Of a stretch of DNA of 64,000 nt, positions 46,541 through 59,149 are shown piece by piece; the stretch's first letter is position 1, and each line of letters opens with the position of its first letter. Origin of the DNA: Diphasiastrum complanatum (lineage: Eukaryota; Streptophyta; Lycopodiopsida; Lycopodiales; Lycopodiaceae); NCBI GenBank assembly GCA_029204225.1, contig CM055107.1, positions 27,707,072 to 27,771,071 on the forward strand, read 5' to 3'. A program made the translations under genes and the position numbers. Below the pieces are notes generated by a model, which searched no databases, was not told the DNA's origin, and saw only the letters and a program-made list of their open reading frames with translations.

Positions 46541-49500
46541 GAAGTTTGTAGAAATTAGCATGTATAATTACCTACTGAAGTAGACCATGCTGGAAGAAAA
46601 TCATATCGAAACACAAACCGACAAGACACAATGTAAAAACGCGAAAATATATAATGTTGGGCTCAAGGCCGAAAAAAAAAATAGAGTGATGTCCAATAAA
46701 TAATGTCACATGAGTCATAACAACTAACAACTAAAAATCGTCCTCTAACTAAAAATTATCCTCTAACTCAAAGTCTGAGTCATCAGTGTCTGTGGAACTG
46801 CCAAACAAGGAATCTGTCGATGACGTTGAGGGTGTCATGTGTCGTGGTGAGCCTCTACCTCTGCCTCTCCCCTGTCCCCTACCTCTCTCCCTCCTGCCCC
46901 CTCCTGGTTGGCTCCAACTGCTCCTCCTCTGCTACTCCCTCTAGGTCACCCTCTCGACTGTGATCTCGTAGCCTGGAAAGGCCCTATAAACTCAGAGCCA
47001 ACCTGGCCCTCAACTGCCCATGAAACTCCAGTCCTCTCTACAAACAAGGCCCCCAGCCCACCCCCCCCCCCCCCTGGAACGTCTAGATGCAGCAATGGCT
47101 GGCTCCTCCTGCCCTCATCCATCCACTCCTCCTCGTACCCATGCCCAAATCCATCTCCACGCCCCAAAATCTCATCATCTCCATCCTCTCCCATCTCCTG
47201 ACGTCAAGCTGCTCTCCTATGGCGTCGTGCAGACCGTGCCTCTGCATTTGCCTGCCTATGTAGCTCATGATAGATATCATCCTTGACCTCCTCCTCCGTA
47301 GGTGGCACCCGAGGATCAGCAGCTGTCGTATGTACTTTGCAGGAGTCAGGGTTCACCTGCAAAAACAAACGGGCATGGTTAGCAAACTTATGCATTTGTC
47401 AAATAAGTTCATTTGAAACGCAAGTACATCAAGCAATACCAATAAAGTCACTAACTCACCTCGATCAAGCGGTCACCCTGCATGCGTGTGCGTCTCAAAA
47501 TGCGTTCGTTGGTGTTCACGAACACCAACCGCCTGCACTGCTCAATGGAGAGTCTATTTCTCTTCTTCGTGTGATAGCTGGCCCATACACTCCAGTTCCG
47601 CTCACAGGCGGAAGCCGAACAGTCCTGTGCAAGGACCCTCTCTGCCAGTCGCTGAAGGTCAGGCGTACTACGGCCATGAAAGCTCCACCATGTGACAGGC
47701 GCCAATTGGTCATCTCTGAGCTTACACTGCTCTCGATCAAAAGGATACAGGCCCCGCTCAAACTTGACTATGTCTCGCTCTATGTTCCCCAGAGTCGTGC
47801 CTGTTGGCAAAGGAAATAGAACACGTGTCAGGCCACAAACCAAAGCATACGCTAATATAAACAACTAGACTAGCTAGAATATTTACAATACCTGCACCGG
47901 GCCATACACGCTCGGTGTACTCCACCCATCCTCGATGGAGCTCCATGTCGCCAGGACGTCTGGTAGAGCGCCACAATGGGTGCAGCATGTGGCCACAACA
48001 TGGATGGGTCTGTGGAAGTAGTCCCACCTCGCCTCCCAAAGTGTGAGGAGCTCGTCCTTCCTGCGCAGGTGACATTGCAAATGGTTAGGCATCTTTGAAA
48101 ACACGAGAGCAAAGTGAAATTGAAATAGCAAAGTGATACGAGACTACCTATCCTCCTGCAAGCCACATCTGTGAAGCGCCTCGTCGATGTGGTCCATGAA
48201 CTCGTATATGAGACCGAGAGTGCACCCCTCTCGGTCTACTAGGCGCAGCACATAGAAGACAGGTCGAAGACCCTCTACAATCTCACTCCCACGTGTCCAG
48301 AAGTCCTCTCCAAAGACTATGGCCTGGAAGAACACTGTCTCTGTCGTGCAATCCCTGAACTCATCAAATGCCTCACTGGATACCATCCTTCGCAAATGAT
48401 CTCGCAAGACGCATAGTCGCTCGAGAACCAGGAAAAAGAAGGCAAAGCGAGTGGGTGTTGGCTTCTTCAGGTCCAGACGAGAGAATGTACGGAACAATGC
48501 CAGCACGCGCCTCTTTCTGGTGACGAACTTCACTATGCGCATGGCCTGAGAGGTGAGCTGCAAGACAAACATTAAATAAAAAATTGTTAGAAGCTAAAAG
48601 AGGTTAGGGGCCTGGAATAATTGACAAGTGCAAAATGCTTTACAAAGTGACGAAAATTGTACCTCGCGAATCCATGGAAGTGCAACCATGTCCTAAATGA
48701 GAAGGTCGATGCAATGTGCAGCACACGGGGTCCACACAATACTCGGGTGCTCCCTCGTCACCATCTCTCCCATCGATCTGCAGTTCGAGCCGTTGTCTGT
48801 GATGACTTGAACCACATGCTCTGCCCCAATCTCCTACACTACAGAGATCACTGCCTCATAGATGAACTCGGCCGTGATGGCTCCACCAGCTCGAGTAGCA
48901 TCCACGCCTCGTAGGAAGACTGTGCCAAGTGGGCAAGACACTAGGATATTGACGACAGATCGGTCAGTCCATCCATCGCTCAATATCAAGCATCCATAGT
49001 TGCAAAAATACAACATTTCTTAGACATGTGCACTTGCAAACATTGTGGTAATCTCTATAGTGAAACAAATGAAGTGGTAAAGAGTAGCAAAAAATTCTTA
49101 CGTCTGCCACGCTGTGCGGATGGAGCTCAGCTCCCGTGTGATGGTCTCCTCCTCCTGTCGTAGCATGGTCGTGCGCAATGCCTCTCTCCTCGGAGGCCTC
49201 CATGACGAATCAACTGATGCTATCTGAAGGCAAGTGTCTCTAAAGATCCAAGTGTCTGCAACAGCAAACGGAATGCCACACTCATAGAACAGCTGGCCAA
49301 TCCGTCGGGTACACAGGGCATGATGATGTCTCTGCCACGCACCTCAGTCCAATGTCTGCTGCCTAGCCCTAACCGCTCTCTGCTGTACAGAGGACTCTCC
49401 TGGTCTAGAACGCCCACCAGAAACAGCAGATGGGCGCGCTGAAGGTGTGTCTGACTGTGGAGCATCGCCTGCGGCCCTCTATGGCATGATCTAGCTTTGT

Positions 49501-50983
49501 AAATGGTGCATTAGCAGCTGATGACGACGCTGGACGAGATGGACCTGCTGCTGAAGGAACAACTGGAGGAGAGGCTGCATGTGTGTTGGACACTCTAGGA
49601 ACATCTCCCCCCATGTGACTAGGCCCTACCTCTGCATCTGCTCTAGACCCTACACCTACACCATGTCCCAAACCTGCTCTAGTCCCTACTCCTGCCATTG
49701 ACCCATGAACAGCACTCTGAGATGGTCTCAAGGCTCAAGAGATGTACCATCACGCCCGCATGTGTCCATCAATCTCTCCACCTCTGCATCTGATATGCGA
49801 GGGCAAATGGATATGCCCATCCCCCACCCATCTGGCCTGGTGAGTCGTAGCAAATGGGCCCTAACCCTGGTAAGAGAACCAGTAAAGATGCCACCACAAT
49901 GCAGGCATCTCCATCTGCGGGCACGAGATCCCTGGTGCGTAGCCACATCCCCCTCTGTCAACTCTACCTCTGACCAAATGCCTCTACCAAGGACCGGCAT
50001 TGTGTGAATCTGTCAATGTATCAGATTGTGTGACTCAGCCAAAATATCAGACCTGCAAAAGAGGAAGCAAACAATCACAGGTCAGTATTCTGTTGGTAGC
50101 AACAAAATTCGGATTGATGCGAATATCAACCCTAAACCCTAAAATGCATGTGATTTGGACATGCCACCGAAAACTTTCTCTAGAAGCGATAAAAACCGAA
50201 ACTAACAGCACAAGCATGTTTGAGGGCATGAAGAAACACAGTTTAGCCTAAAATTGCACCTCAATCAGATGATTATAAGCTAGTTTGCAAAAAGAGTCAA
50301 AAACACACGGAAAAGGGGCATGAGATTCATATCTTTTGATACAAGCAAAAATGGGAAAAACTAACAGCATGAGCATGTCTGTGGGGTTCAATACAGATGA
50401 TTTGACACCAAAAACCACTTCATTACGCTACCTACAGCTCATTCTATGAGGTACCAAGGTTTGAACTCAAAACTTACCTAAAATAATTTTGGAGACAAAT
50501 GCCACCACCTCCTCGCTTCCACCGTCTTGATCACGCACGGATCGATGCTCCACGCTGCCCACAATCCACCATCGCCTCCTCACCTTTGCTCTCTCTGACT
50601 CTTCAACTCTAACAAACCAAATATTTTTATGTGGGCCCCGAGGCAGTGGCGGACGCAGAGGCAGAGGCAGAGGCTCACCACGACACATGACACCCTCAGC
50701 GTCATCAACAGATTCCTTGTTTGGTAGTTCCACAGACACTGATGACTCAGACTTTGAGTTAGAGGATGATTTTTAGTTAGAGGAAGATTTTTAGTTGTTA
50801 GTTGTTATGACTCATGAGACATTATTTATCGGACGTCACTCTATTTTTTTTTCGGCCCTGAGCCCGACATTATATATTTTCGCGTTTTTACATTGTGTCT
50901 TGTCGGTTTGTGTTTCGATATGATTTTTTTCCAGCATGGTCTACTTCAGTAGGTAATTATACATGCTAATTTCTACAAACTTC

Positions 50984-51032
<49 letters not shown>

Positions 51033-54000
51033 CAATATGCTCTCAATGCTTTGCTTTGCACATGATTTCATTTCACACAATACTGGTAAGTGTAGAAAAT
51101 GATATAATAGTGAAAAATAAGTTAATGGACGACAATGGTCCTGAAATTGATGGCAAACTTGATAAATGAACTGCCCTTGAAAAAACCCTCCATTTGATAC
51201 CCATATTGGCATTAAAAAAATTAAAACAAAAAAAAAAAAAAAACTTCCAGGAAACCCTAATGGGAATTCTCGGAACGCGTTCCGGATCGTGGCCTACAAC
51301 TTTGGTTCTAAAATGTTAGCCCTTTTGCAACTTTATTACTTGTTGCTATTATAGACTCACTCACAAATATTAATATCAATGAAGAACAATGGCTTAAGCC
51401 CTCCAAGTGGTAGCTAAGCATAGACGAGATCTGCCATAAAGAGCCCAAGCAAAAAAAAAGGGAAAAAATGTGAAGGTCCGAAAACACATGTAGTCGGCCT
51501 TCGGTTTTTCAGGATGCTCATTACTTGAACGATTTGTTTAAGGTTGAGCATAAAAAATCTAACACTTTTCCCACGTGTGAAATCACTTTGGTTATCAAAC
51601 TATGCATCTATCTTTGCCTCTTTGTCTTAGATTTTGACATAGATCTTGATTCTCAATCTAGTGTTGATCTAAAAGTGCATAAGCTTTGCTTAGGAGATCA
51701 TTGTCACACATTAGGGCATTCCCACATGTGTGAATTTTCACACAAGATAGCTTATTGCAATCCATTTTTAGAAGAGAAGGAATATAGTAATCTAATTAAT
51801 GATCGAATGATAACCCTATATATACTATCTAAATGTAGGAAATCAAAGTGCCAAGATCCTTCTAACATTCAATCTCCATATACAAGAAGAAGAAAAAGAG
51901 GAAGAAGAAGAAGAAAAAAAGGAAGAAGAAGAAGAGGGAGAGGGTTAGGCGCCCTCAAGGAGAGAGAAAGTAGTAGCAATGCTTGAAAGGGAATGAATCA
52001 CAAATGAACAAAGAGTGCATATAAATAGGCCTTCCAAGGGCCTAGACTCTTCCAGACTCTAAGTTCTAGAACCTTCCAAGACCCACTACTAATTATAGGG
52101 CACCCCCAAAAGTCAAGATAGGGTCCCTTAACATAATTAGACTTTACTTGGACCCACGAATTACTACTGGACCAAAATTGGGTCAACTAAAACTGACTTA
52201 ACATGGTCTAAATAATAAACCTAACCCATGGTTACACAAGTCTCGACCTATTGGTTCAAAGTAACCTATGAGAAACTATCATTATCATTTATTACTTCTA
52301 ACACTAAAGGCCCGTAGTGATAGATGATCAGTGTACTTAGGTCCTTTTAGTTAAGGGTACGCTAATTAGGGCAGCTAGTAATTAGCACTAGGGGAGGATG
52401 ACACTTTCCAACTTAAAAAATACATTCCCTTCAATGTTGTGCTTAATTAGATACTAAACAGAAAGGCCCCAAGCAATAGTTGTGGTGTAATAGCCAATCG
52501 TAAACAATTTTAAAATAAAACTATCACAAATGTATGCACCAATGGAGAGAGAGGACATAAGTTAACACAATAAGTATTTTAAAAGCAACACACAAAAATC
52601 CACTAAGCATAATACATCAACTGTAAAATATAGTTGTCAATGGTAGAATATAAAATTGAAACCCAAATAAATGTATCTCCATTGTAGCTACTAAAACGGA
52701 GATCATGAAACTATGAAAAATAGGAAAAGCAACTAGTATAAACCAATGTAGATGCATAAAGGAATCCAAGAGAGGATGAAGCTCTCTCAAGTTATTCGGC
52801 CGATGTAGATGTAGAAAGAAATTGCCGCGAGAATGAAACTGTCTCAAGGCACTTTGATAGCCCAAGCATGCCATAGACAACTGTCAATATGCAGGACTGA
52901 CCCTAACAACTGAGACATCCAAAGCTAGTCGAATGGCCCAAGAATACCACCAAAAGTAAACAACTTGGCAACCATAGTAACTCAACAACAACGTCAGAGG
53001 CCAAACAATATGCAGCAACCAAAATTGCCAAGGAACTTGAAGTAGATAATTCAGCAACCAAGAATGCCAAGGAACCTTAAGTAAAAGTAGCTCATGGAGC
53101 AACCAAGAATGACAAGGATCCTGAAGTAGTTCACCTTGACAAACAACTATTGGATTGGACACATGTGCAGCAACCCAAGGTATCAACATTGCCCAAGAAT
53201 GTATAGTAGGATCCAAGAAAATGGGGTCGGCACTACATAAAGCCCAAAAGTGTATACTATTAGCATTGGCTGCAACAAATCCATCCATGAAAGCACAAGG
53301 ATACCGTAGACTACATTGATACTAATCTAAAAGGATCTTATTAAAAAAAGCAGCAATGACCATCTAAAAGATGTCTCTAACAATGGATGCAGATGCACCG
53401 AATGAACTGCAGAAGGATCAATACGACCAGCACATATCATAATCAAATGTAGCAAGTAGAGCCGGAGAAGACACAATCATAAAAAACTGGAGAACCATTA
53501 TCAAACCTGTGGAATGTCATCTGAACAAGGCTCAAATACAATTTGTATCTAACCCCATCAAGAAACATGCAACCATTTGACATACGTAAGGCTATAGGAG
53601 AGGAAAGATGAACAAAGTCTTGGACATCAGCATCAAGCGTCATATCAGCATCAAGCGTCATATCAGCATCAACAACCTGTATCTCACTCTCACAATATTT
53701 GTGAACATGAAGCATAAGGAGCGCACCATGATAAACAACAACTAAAACAAGAATACATGCATCAACCAGAGTAAGGACCCAAGGTAATTAAAGGGACCAA
53801 GGATATTGATCAGTAGCATCAAGATACAAGCACCAAGGAATAAACCATGCATATCGAGCTAGTGGAATAACTGTGACCTTGGTGATGCACAACAATGATG
53901 AAGTCCCATGGAGAATTGATAGACTAGAATCGAAAAACTCATCAACAAGGGCCTCAACCAAACGTGCAAAATGGACAAACTCAGCCATCCATCGGAGGTA

Positions 54001-57000
54001 TACCCCCCGAAAGCATTTCCTCAAGATGAAATGGAAAGAGCTTGTCCATCGAGAACGTAACATAGCACATGGGTGGCCCAAATGAACTTAGGATAAAAAA
54101 ATATAGTACAAACTCGTGGAGGGCCTTCTTGCATGATGATGCCACTTGTCCCCTTAAGTTTGGTAGACCCCATGCACATGTGCATGGGGGAGAAGAAGTT
54201 AGTTTGCCACATATCCTAGTTTGCATGCAACATGCAAGATGCATGCATGACGAGTTAGACACACACAAATAGGCATGCAAATTGCCGCATACCTTGGACA
54301 CTTGGCAATAGCATGCCATGCTTTGTACCTACATCATTTCTATTAAATAGAGCCTCCACGAATTGGAGAAGTGTGTTGATTGGAATCATCTTCCATCTTC
54401 ATCAATTTTGATTTTGGCAGGTGGTCGCAGTAGGATCTGATCTTATCTTTTGCTAGTTTCTCCTGCTTCTCTCATCAGAATTCGATGAGGACAGTTGCAA
54501 TCTGTTGGTTAGAGGAGGGCACTACTAGTCAGATCATTCCCACTTCGAATTCGGAGCAGATCTGAGCCAGAACAGCAATCAAACATTTGTAGGAGGGCGC
54601 TGGTCCAGATTTGCTTGATCCTTCATTTCTTCTTAATGAATTGTCAGAATTAGATGAGATCAATTGCATAAGGTTTCTATTGCATAGGCAGTATCAGTAG
54701 AAGCAATTAGAAGTCAATCTGAATCTGATTTTTCCAGTGCATGGTCAGTGCATGCTCTTCCATGTTGTTGCATGAGCTTGCATGTTGCTTAAACGTTCTT
54801 GCATGCCAATGCATGTTAATTGCATGTGGTCTTTTAAGCCTCGAGGCAACTTGCGGGCTTATTAGATCCAAGAGCCTCAAGCTTCCACTAAACTTTGTTG
54901 TCTAGAATTGTGTTTTTGACATGCTCTAGGCCATCACGATTTGCAGCAGTGGTATCAGAGCTTTAGGCTCTATACTTTTCTTACTTGGTTGCTTGTGTCA
55001 ATTCATTATTCTCATCATGGCTCAAACTGTTTATCTAGAATCCTCTTCAAACTATCATGCATGGGTTAGAGAGATAGAATATCAACTTCGGTAACATCCA
55101 GGGTGTTGGGAAATAGCTACTAAGTTATATCCTAAACCAACTCTAATGGATGGTAATAAAGTTGAGTGTGATCGGTGGAGGATTGCTAATAGCAAGGCTA
55201 TTGGCATAAGAGGTTTATCTCTATCCTTGAAGATAAGACTTGCATATCCAAGTATGAATAAAGCTTCTGATCTTATTGATGCTATCAGGACAGATTTTGA
55301 GCATTTTTCTCATCAAGACATCTGTTTTTTCACTGATGTACAAACTTGTGGACAACCAATATGAACAGTAGATTGCTTAACAAAAGTGTGTCTCATACAA
55401 ATGAATGGCTACATATATGTAGTCCAAGATGGCTATCTACCTTCATGACTGTTGGCTGTCCAATAACTTGACTAATGGCTATCTAGCTGCCATAAGTTAC
55501 ATAAAATAATTAAGTACCCCAAATAACAAGTTAGGTACTTAATTCACATGTATAGGCCCCTAGTGGACCCACGAGTCCCGACAAGTTAGTTTCATACTAA
55601 CTTGGGTCTAAAATATAAATGACCATGGTTACACAGATCTCGACCTTTTGGGTCATAGTAACCTATGGCTTCTACATCATATACATTTATTATTCTAACA
55701 CCCTCCTTAAATGAAAATGACATGTATTCACTAAGTAAGAAAATCAGCATGTTGCTTTAAATTTAAAGCTTCACAAAGAGCTTTAAATCGAACTCTAGGC
55801 AATGCCTTAGTGAACACATCTGCAATATTATCCTCCGTGGGACAATATTCAAGCGTGATGTCGCCATTATGAAGCTTCTCCCAAACAAAGTGATAGTGGA
55901 TCTCGATATGCTTTGTTCTTGCATGAGATACTGGATTTCGTGCAATGGCAATAGCACTTTGACTATCCGTAAATAGGAGAGTAGCTGAGGGCTGGCCATG
56001 CTTCATATCGACAAGTAATTGTCTCAGCCATATACACTCCATAGTGGCTGAAAACGTTGCTCTATATTCTGCTTCACTTGAGGATGTAGCGACGGTGGGC
56101 TACTTCTTGCTTAGCCAAGAAGCTGCAGAATTTCCGATGAAAAAGCAATGATCACTAGTAGAGCGTCTACTTTCTTGATCTCCACCCCAATCCGAGCCAC
56201 AAAAACCAGCCAAACATGCATCATCACTAGAAGGATAAAACAGACCAAGTGTTTTAGTTCCTTGAAGATATCGACGGATCCTCTTCAATGCTTTCCAATG
56301 TGATGTCAACGGAGCATGCATGAATTGACTCATGAGGGAAACACTATAAGATATGTCTGGTCTTGAGTTGCATAAGTAAATGAGACTTCCAACCGCTTGA
56401 CAATATAGTGTAGTATCAAATGGTTCACCACCACTTTGATTACTTAACTTCGGGCCCGTCTCAATTGGTGTAGCAACCGGCTTGCAATCTTCCATTTTGA
56501 AACGCTTCAAAATCTGCTTAATGTACCGCTGTTGGGTAATGAAGATTCCAGCCTTTCCTTGCAAAAACTCAAGACCAAGGTAGAAATGCAATTGGCCTAA
56601 ATCTGATGTATCATAACCTGAAGCAAGATCAGATTTTAAGGCTGCAATAATTTGTTCATTACTACCCGTAATGATAATATCATCAACATATAGCAAAATG
56701 ATGATGATAAACTCAGATGTATGCATGACATAAAGCGTAGATTCACTAGGACTGTTAGAAAACCCACGATCACAGAATTATGTGTGTATCTTTTGATACC
56801 ACATCCTTGGGGCTTGTTTTAGTCCATAGAGAGCCTTCTTGAGAAGACACACATTGTCTTCTTGACTTGCAACCAAAAAACCAGCAGGTTGCTGAAGGCA
56901 AACTTCCTCATTAAGATCACCATTGAGGAAGGCTGTCTTTATGTCAAGTTGGTGCATACGCCAACCATGATGGGCAGCCAAAGCAGTGACTATCCTCACG

Positions 57001-59084
57001 GTAGTTATTCGTGCGGTAAGTGCAAAAGTTTCCTCATAAACAATGCCCTCCTTTTGCGCATAACCTTTGGCAACAAGTCTTGCCTTGTACCTTTCAACAA
57101 TACCATCGGACTTGTACTTGATCTTATAAACCCATTTACAGCCAATTGCTTTCTTTCCATGTGGAAGATCAACAAGAACCCATGTTTGGTTCTTTATGAG
57201 TGAGTCATACTCCTCTTTCATCATGTCCTCCCAACATTTTACTCCTCTGGCCTGCTCATAAAAAACAGGTTCTATTGCACTATCCTCAATAGATGTAAGA
57301 GCAAAATCAGAAAAATCAGCAAATTCTACTGATTTAGATGAGGCACGAGTCTTCCCTTCATAGAAGCCGTTCACTTTCCTGTCCTGCAAAGTCTGCAACA
57401 GCCATTTAGGGACTGGTTTAGGCTGTCCAACAACCTTACTTTGATCAACGCTTTGCTGTCCAAAGTGATCTGAACTGTCAACACTTTGTTGTCCAAAGTG
57501 CTCTGAAATTGGACTATGCTGTCCAAAGTTTTCAACAGGCCGTTCTTGTTCATAAATCCACTCCTCTTGATGAATTATGGGCTGTTCGCTTGAAGAACCA
57601 GTGGGCTGTCCATTAGAGGATGATGGCAGTCCCTCCTCTTCAACATTAGATGGTGATACCAAATCATACCAAACTTCATAAGGAGTCAAAATCTTCAATG
57701 CTTTAGTCGGACACCGATTACTAATGTATGCCGCCGTAATAACCGCTTCTGCCCAAAACTTGTGGGGAACGCCCTTTGCCTTAAGCATGCAACGAGCCAT
57801 CTCCATGATTGTGTGATTTTTCCTCTCGGCAACACCATTTTGTTGTGGTGTGTAAGGTGTAGTCATTTGATGTAGAATGCCTTTGCTTTGGAGAAACGTG
57901 TCGAATGTACTTTTAATGTATTCCCCTCCTCGATCGGTACGTAGTATCTTCAAAGTATGCCCAAATTGATTTTCTATCATAGCTAGAAAATCTTTGAAGA
58001 GTTGAAAAACTTCAGATTTTGCCTTCATAGGAAAGATCCATGTAAACCTTGAAAAATCATCAATAAAAGTAACGAAGTACTTGCATTTCCCATTGGATTC
58101 GGTCCTCATTGGACCACATACATCACTATGAATTAAGGCAAACTTATCACCAACTTTGATAGTCCCATCAATAGGAAAAGGCTTCCGTTGAAACTTACCA
58201 AGTATGCATCCTTCGCATACATGTCCTTCGGGATGCTCCATATTTGGAATGCCTTCCACCATGTTAAATTTCTTCAACATATTCAAAGTTCCAAAATTGA
58301 GGTGCCCGTACCTCGCATGCCATAGTTTAGCCAACTCCAATGCATGTGAATTAGTAGCAACAAGACCAAAGGATGTCAAAGTTTTAGGTTCATAAATATC
58401 CAACAAAAACAAACCTCCTCGCATGGGTACGAGGAGGAGTGGATGGATGAGGGGGGGGAAACATGCAGCCCTTATTCGTAGACCCCAATGCCGAGACACA
58501 GGAGGAGCCAGCCATTCTTGTACCTAGACGTAGAGGGCGCCCTAGACGTTCAGGGGGGGGGGGGGGGGGGAGCTGGGGGCCTTGTTTGTAGAGAGGACTG
58601 GAGTTTCATAGGAAGTTGAGGGCCAGGTCGACTCTGAGTTTATAAGGCCTTCCCAGGCTACGAGATCACAGTCGAGAGGGCGACCTAGAGGAAGTAGCAG
58701 AGGAGGAGCAGTTGGAGCCAGCCAAGAGGGGCCAGGAGGGAGAGAGAGAGAGAGAGGGAGAGGGAGAGGTAGGGGACAGGGGAGAGGCAAAGGCTCACCA
58801 CGACACATGACACCCTCAGCGTCATCGACAGATTCCTTGTTTGGCAGTTCCACAGACACCGATGACTCGGACTTTGAGTTAGAGGACGATTGTTAGTTGT
58901 TAGTTATGACTCATGAGACATTATTTATCGGACGTCACTCTATTTTTTTTTTCGGCCTTGAGCCCGACATTATATATTTTCACATTTTCACATTGTGTCC
59001 TGTCGGTTTGTGTTTCGATATGATTTTTTTCCAGCATGGTCTACTTCAGTAGGTAATTATCACATGCTAATTTCTATAAACTTC

Positions 59085-59149
<65 letters not shown>

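Larger units (their letters stand above)
41396..46868. repeat. Inverted duplication, arm 1 (5.5 kb)
   Basis: The whole stretch (Copia A from the integrase on, its LTR, an unclassified segment and a hAT 3' end) recurs as reverse complement at 50655-58422. Relative to arm 2 it lacks 650 bp of RT (at 42563), about 1.13 kb containing another Copia's LTR, PBS and gag start (at about 43975) and a solo LTR (at about 45702). Confidence 0.92.
46231..51304 (-). mobile_element. hAT element at the palindrome centre (copy hAT-3) with inverted 3' ends on both sides
   Basis: The left end starts CAAAGTTGTAGGCCACGATC and the right end is its reverse complement, followed inward on both sides by cggaacgcgttccg. 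The inverted identity runs about 0.65 kb inward and includes the last codons of the transposase (DSDFELED tail), so the right side is a second 3' end rather than a true 5' end. The flanks are themselves inverted copies (tttagaac left, gttctaaa right), so there is no target-site duplication. Confidence 0.8.
50655..58422. repeat. Inverted duplication, arm 2 (7.8 kb)
   Basis: Reverse complement of 41396-46868. It carries in addition a solo LTR with TSD (51834-52303), the 1.13 kb Copia C segment and 650 bp of RT missing from arm 1. The outer edge joins a truncated hAT 3' piece in the shared string cctcctcg. Confidence 0.92.

Noticed and set aside
46231-51304. A simple hAT element with 0.65-kb terminal inverted repeats
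   Set aside because: The inverted identity continues through both flanks into Copia sequence, there is no TSD, and the right end contains transposase 3' codons, so it is a rearrangement product.
41396-58422. Assembly artefact from a folded read
   Set aside because: Kept as a caution but disfavoured: the arms differ by substitutions, a solo LTR with TSD and two large indels. Read support is still needed.
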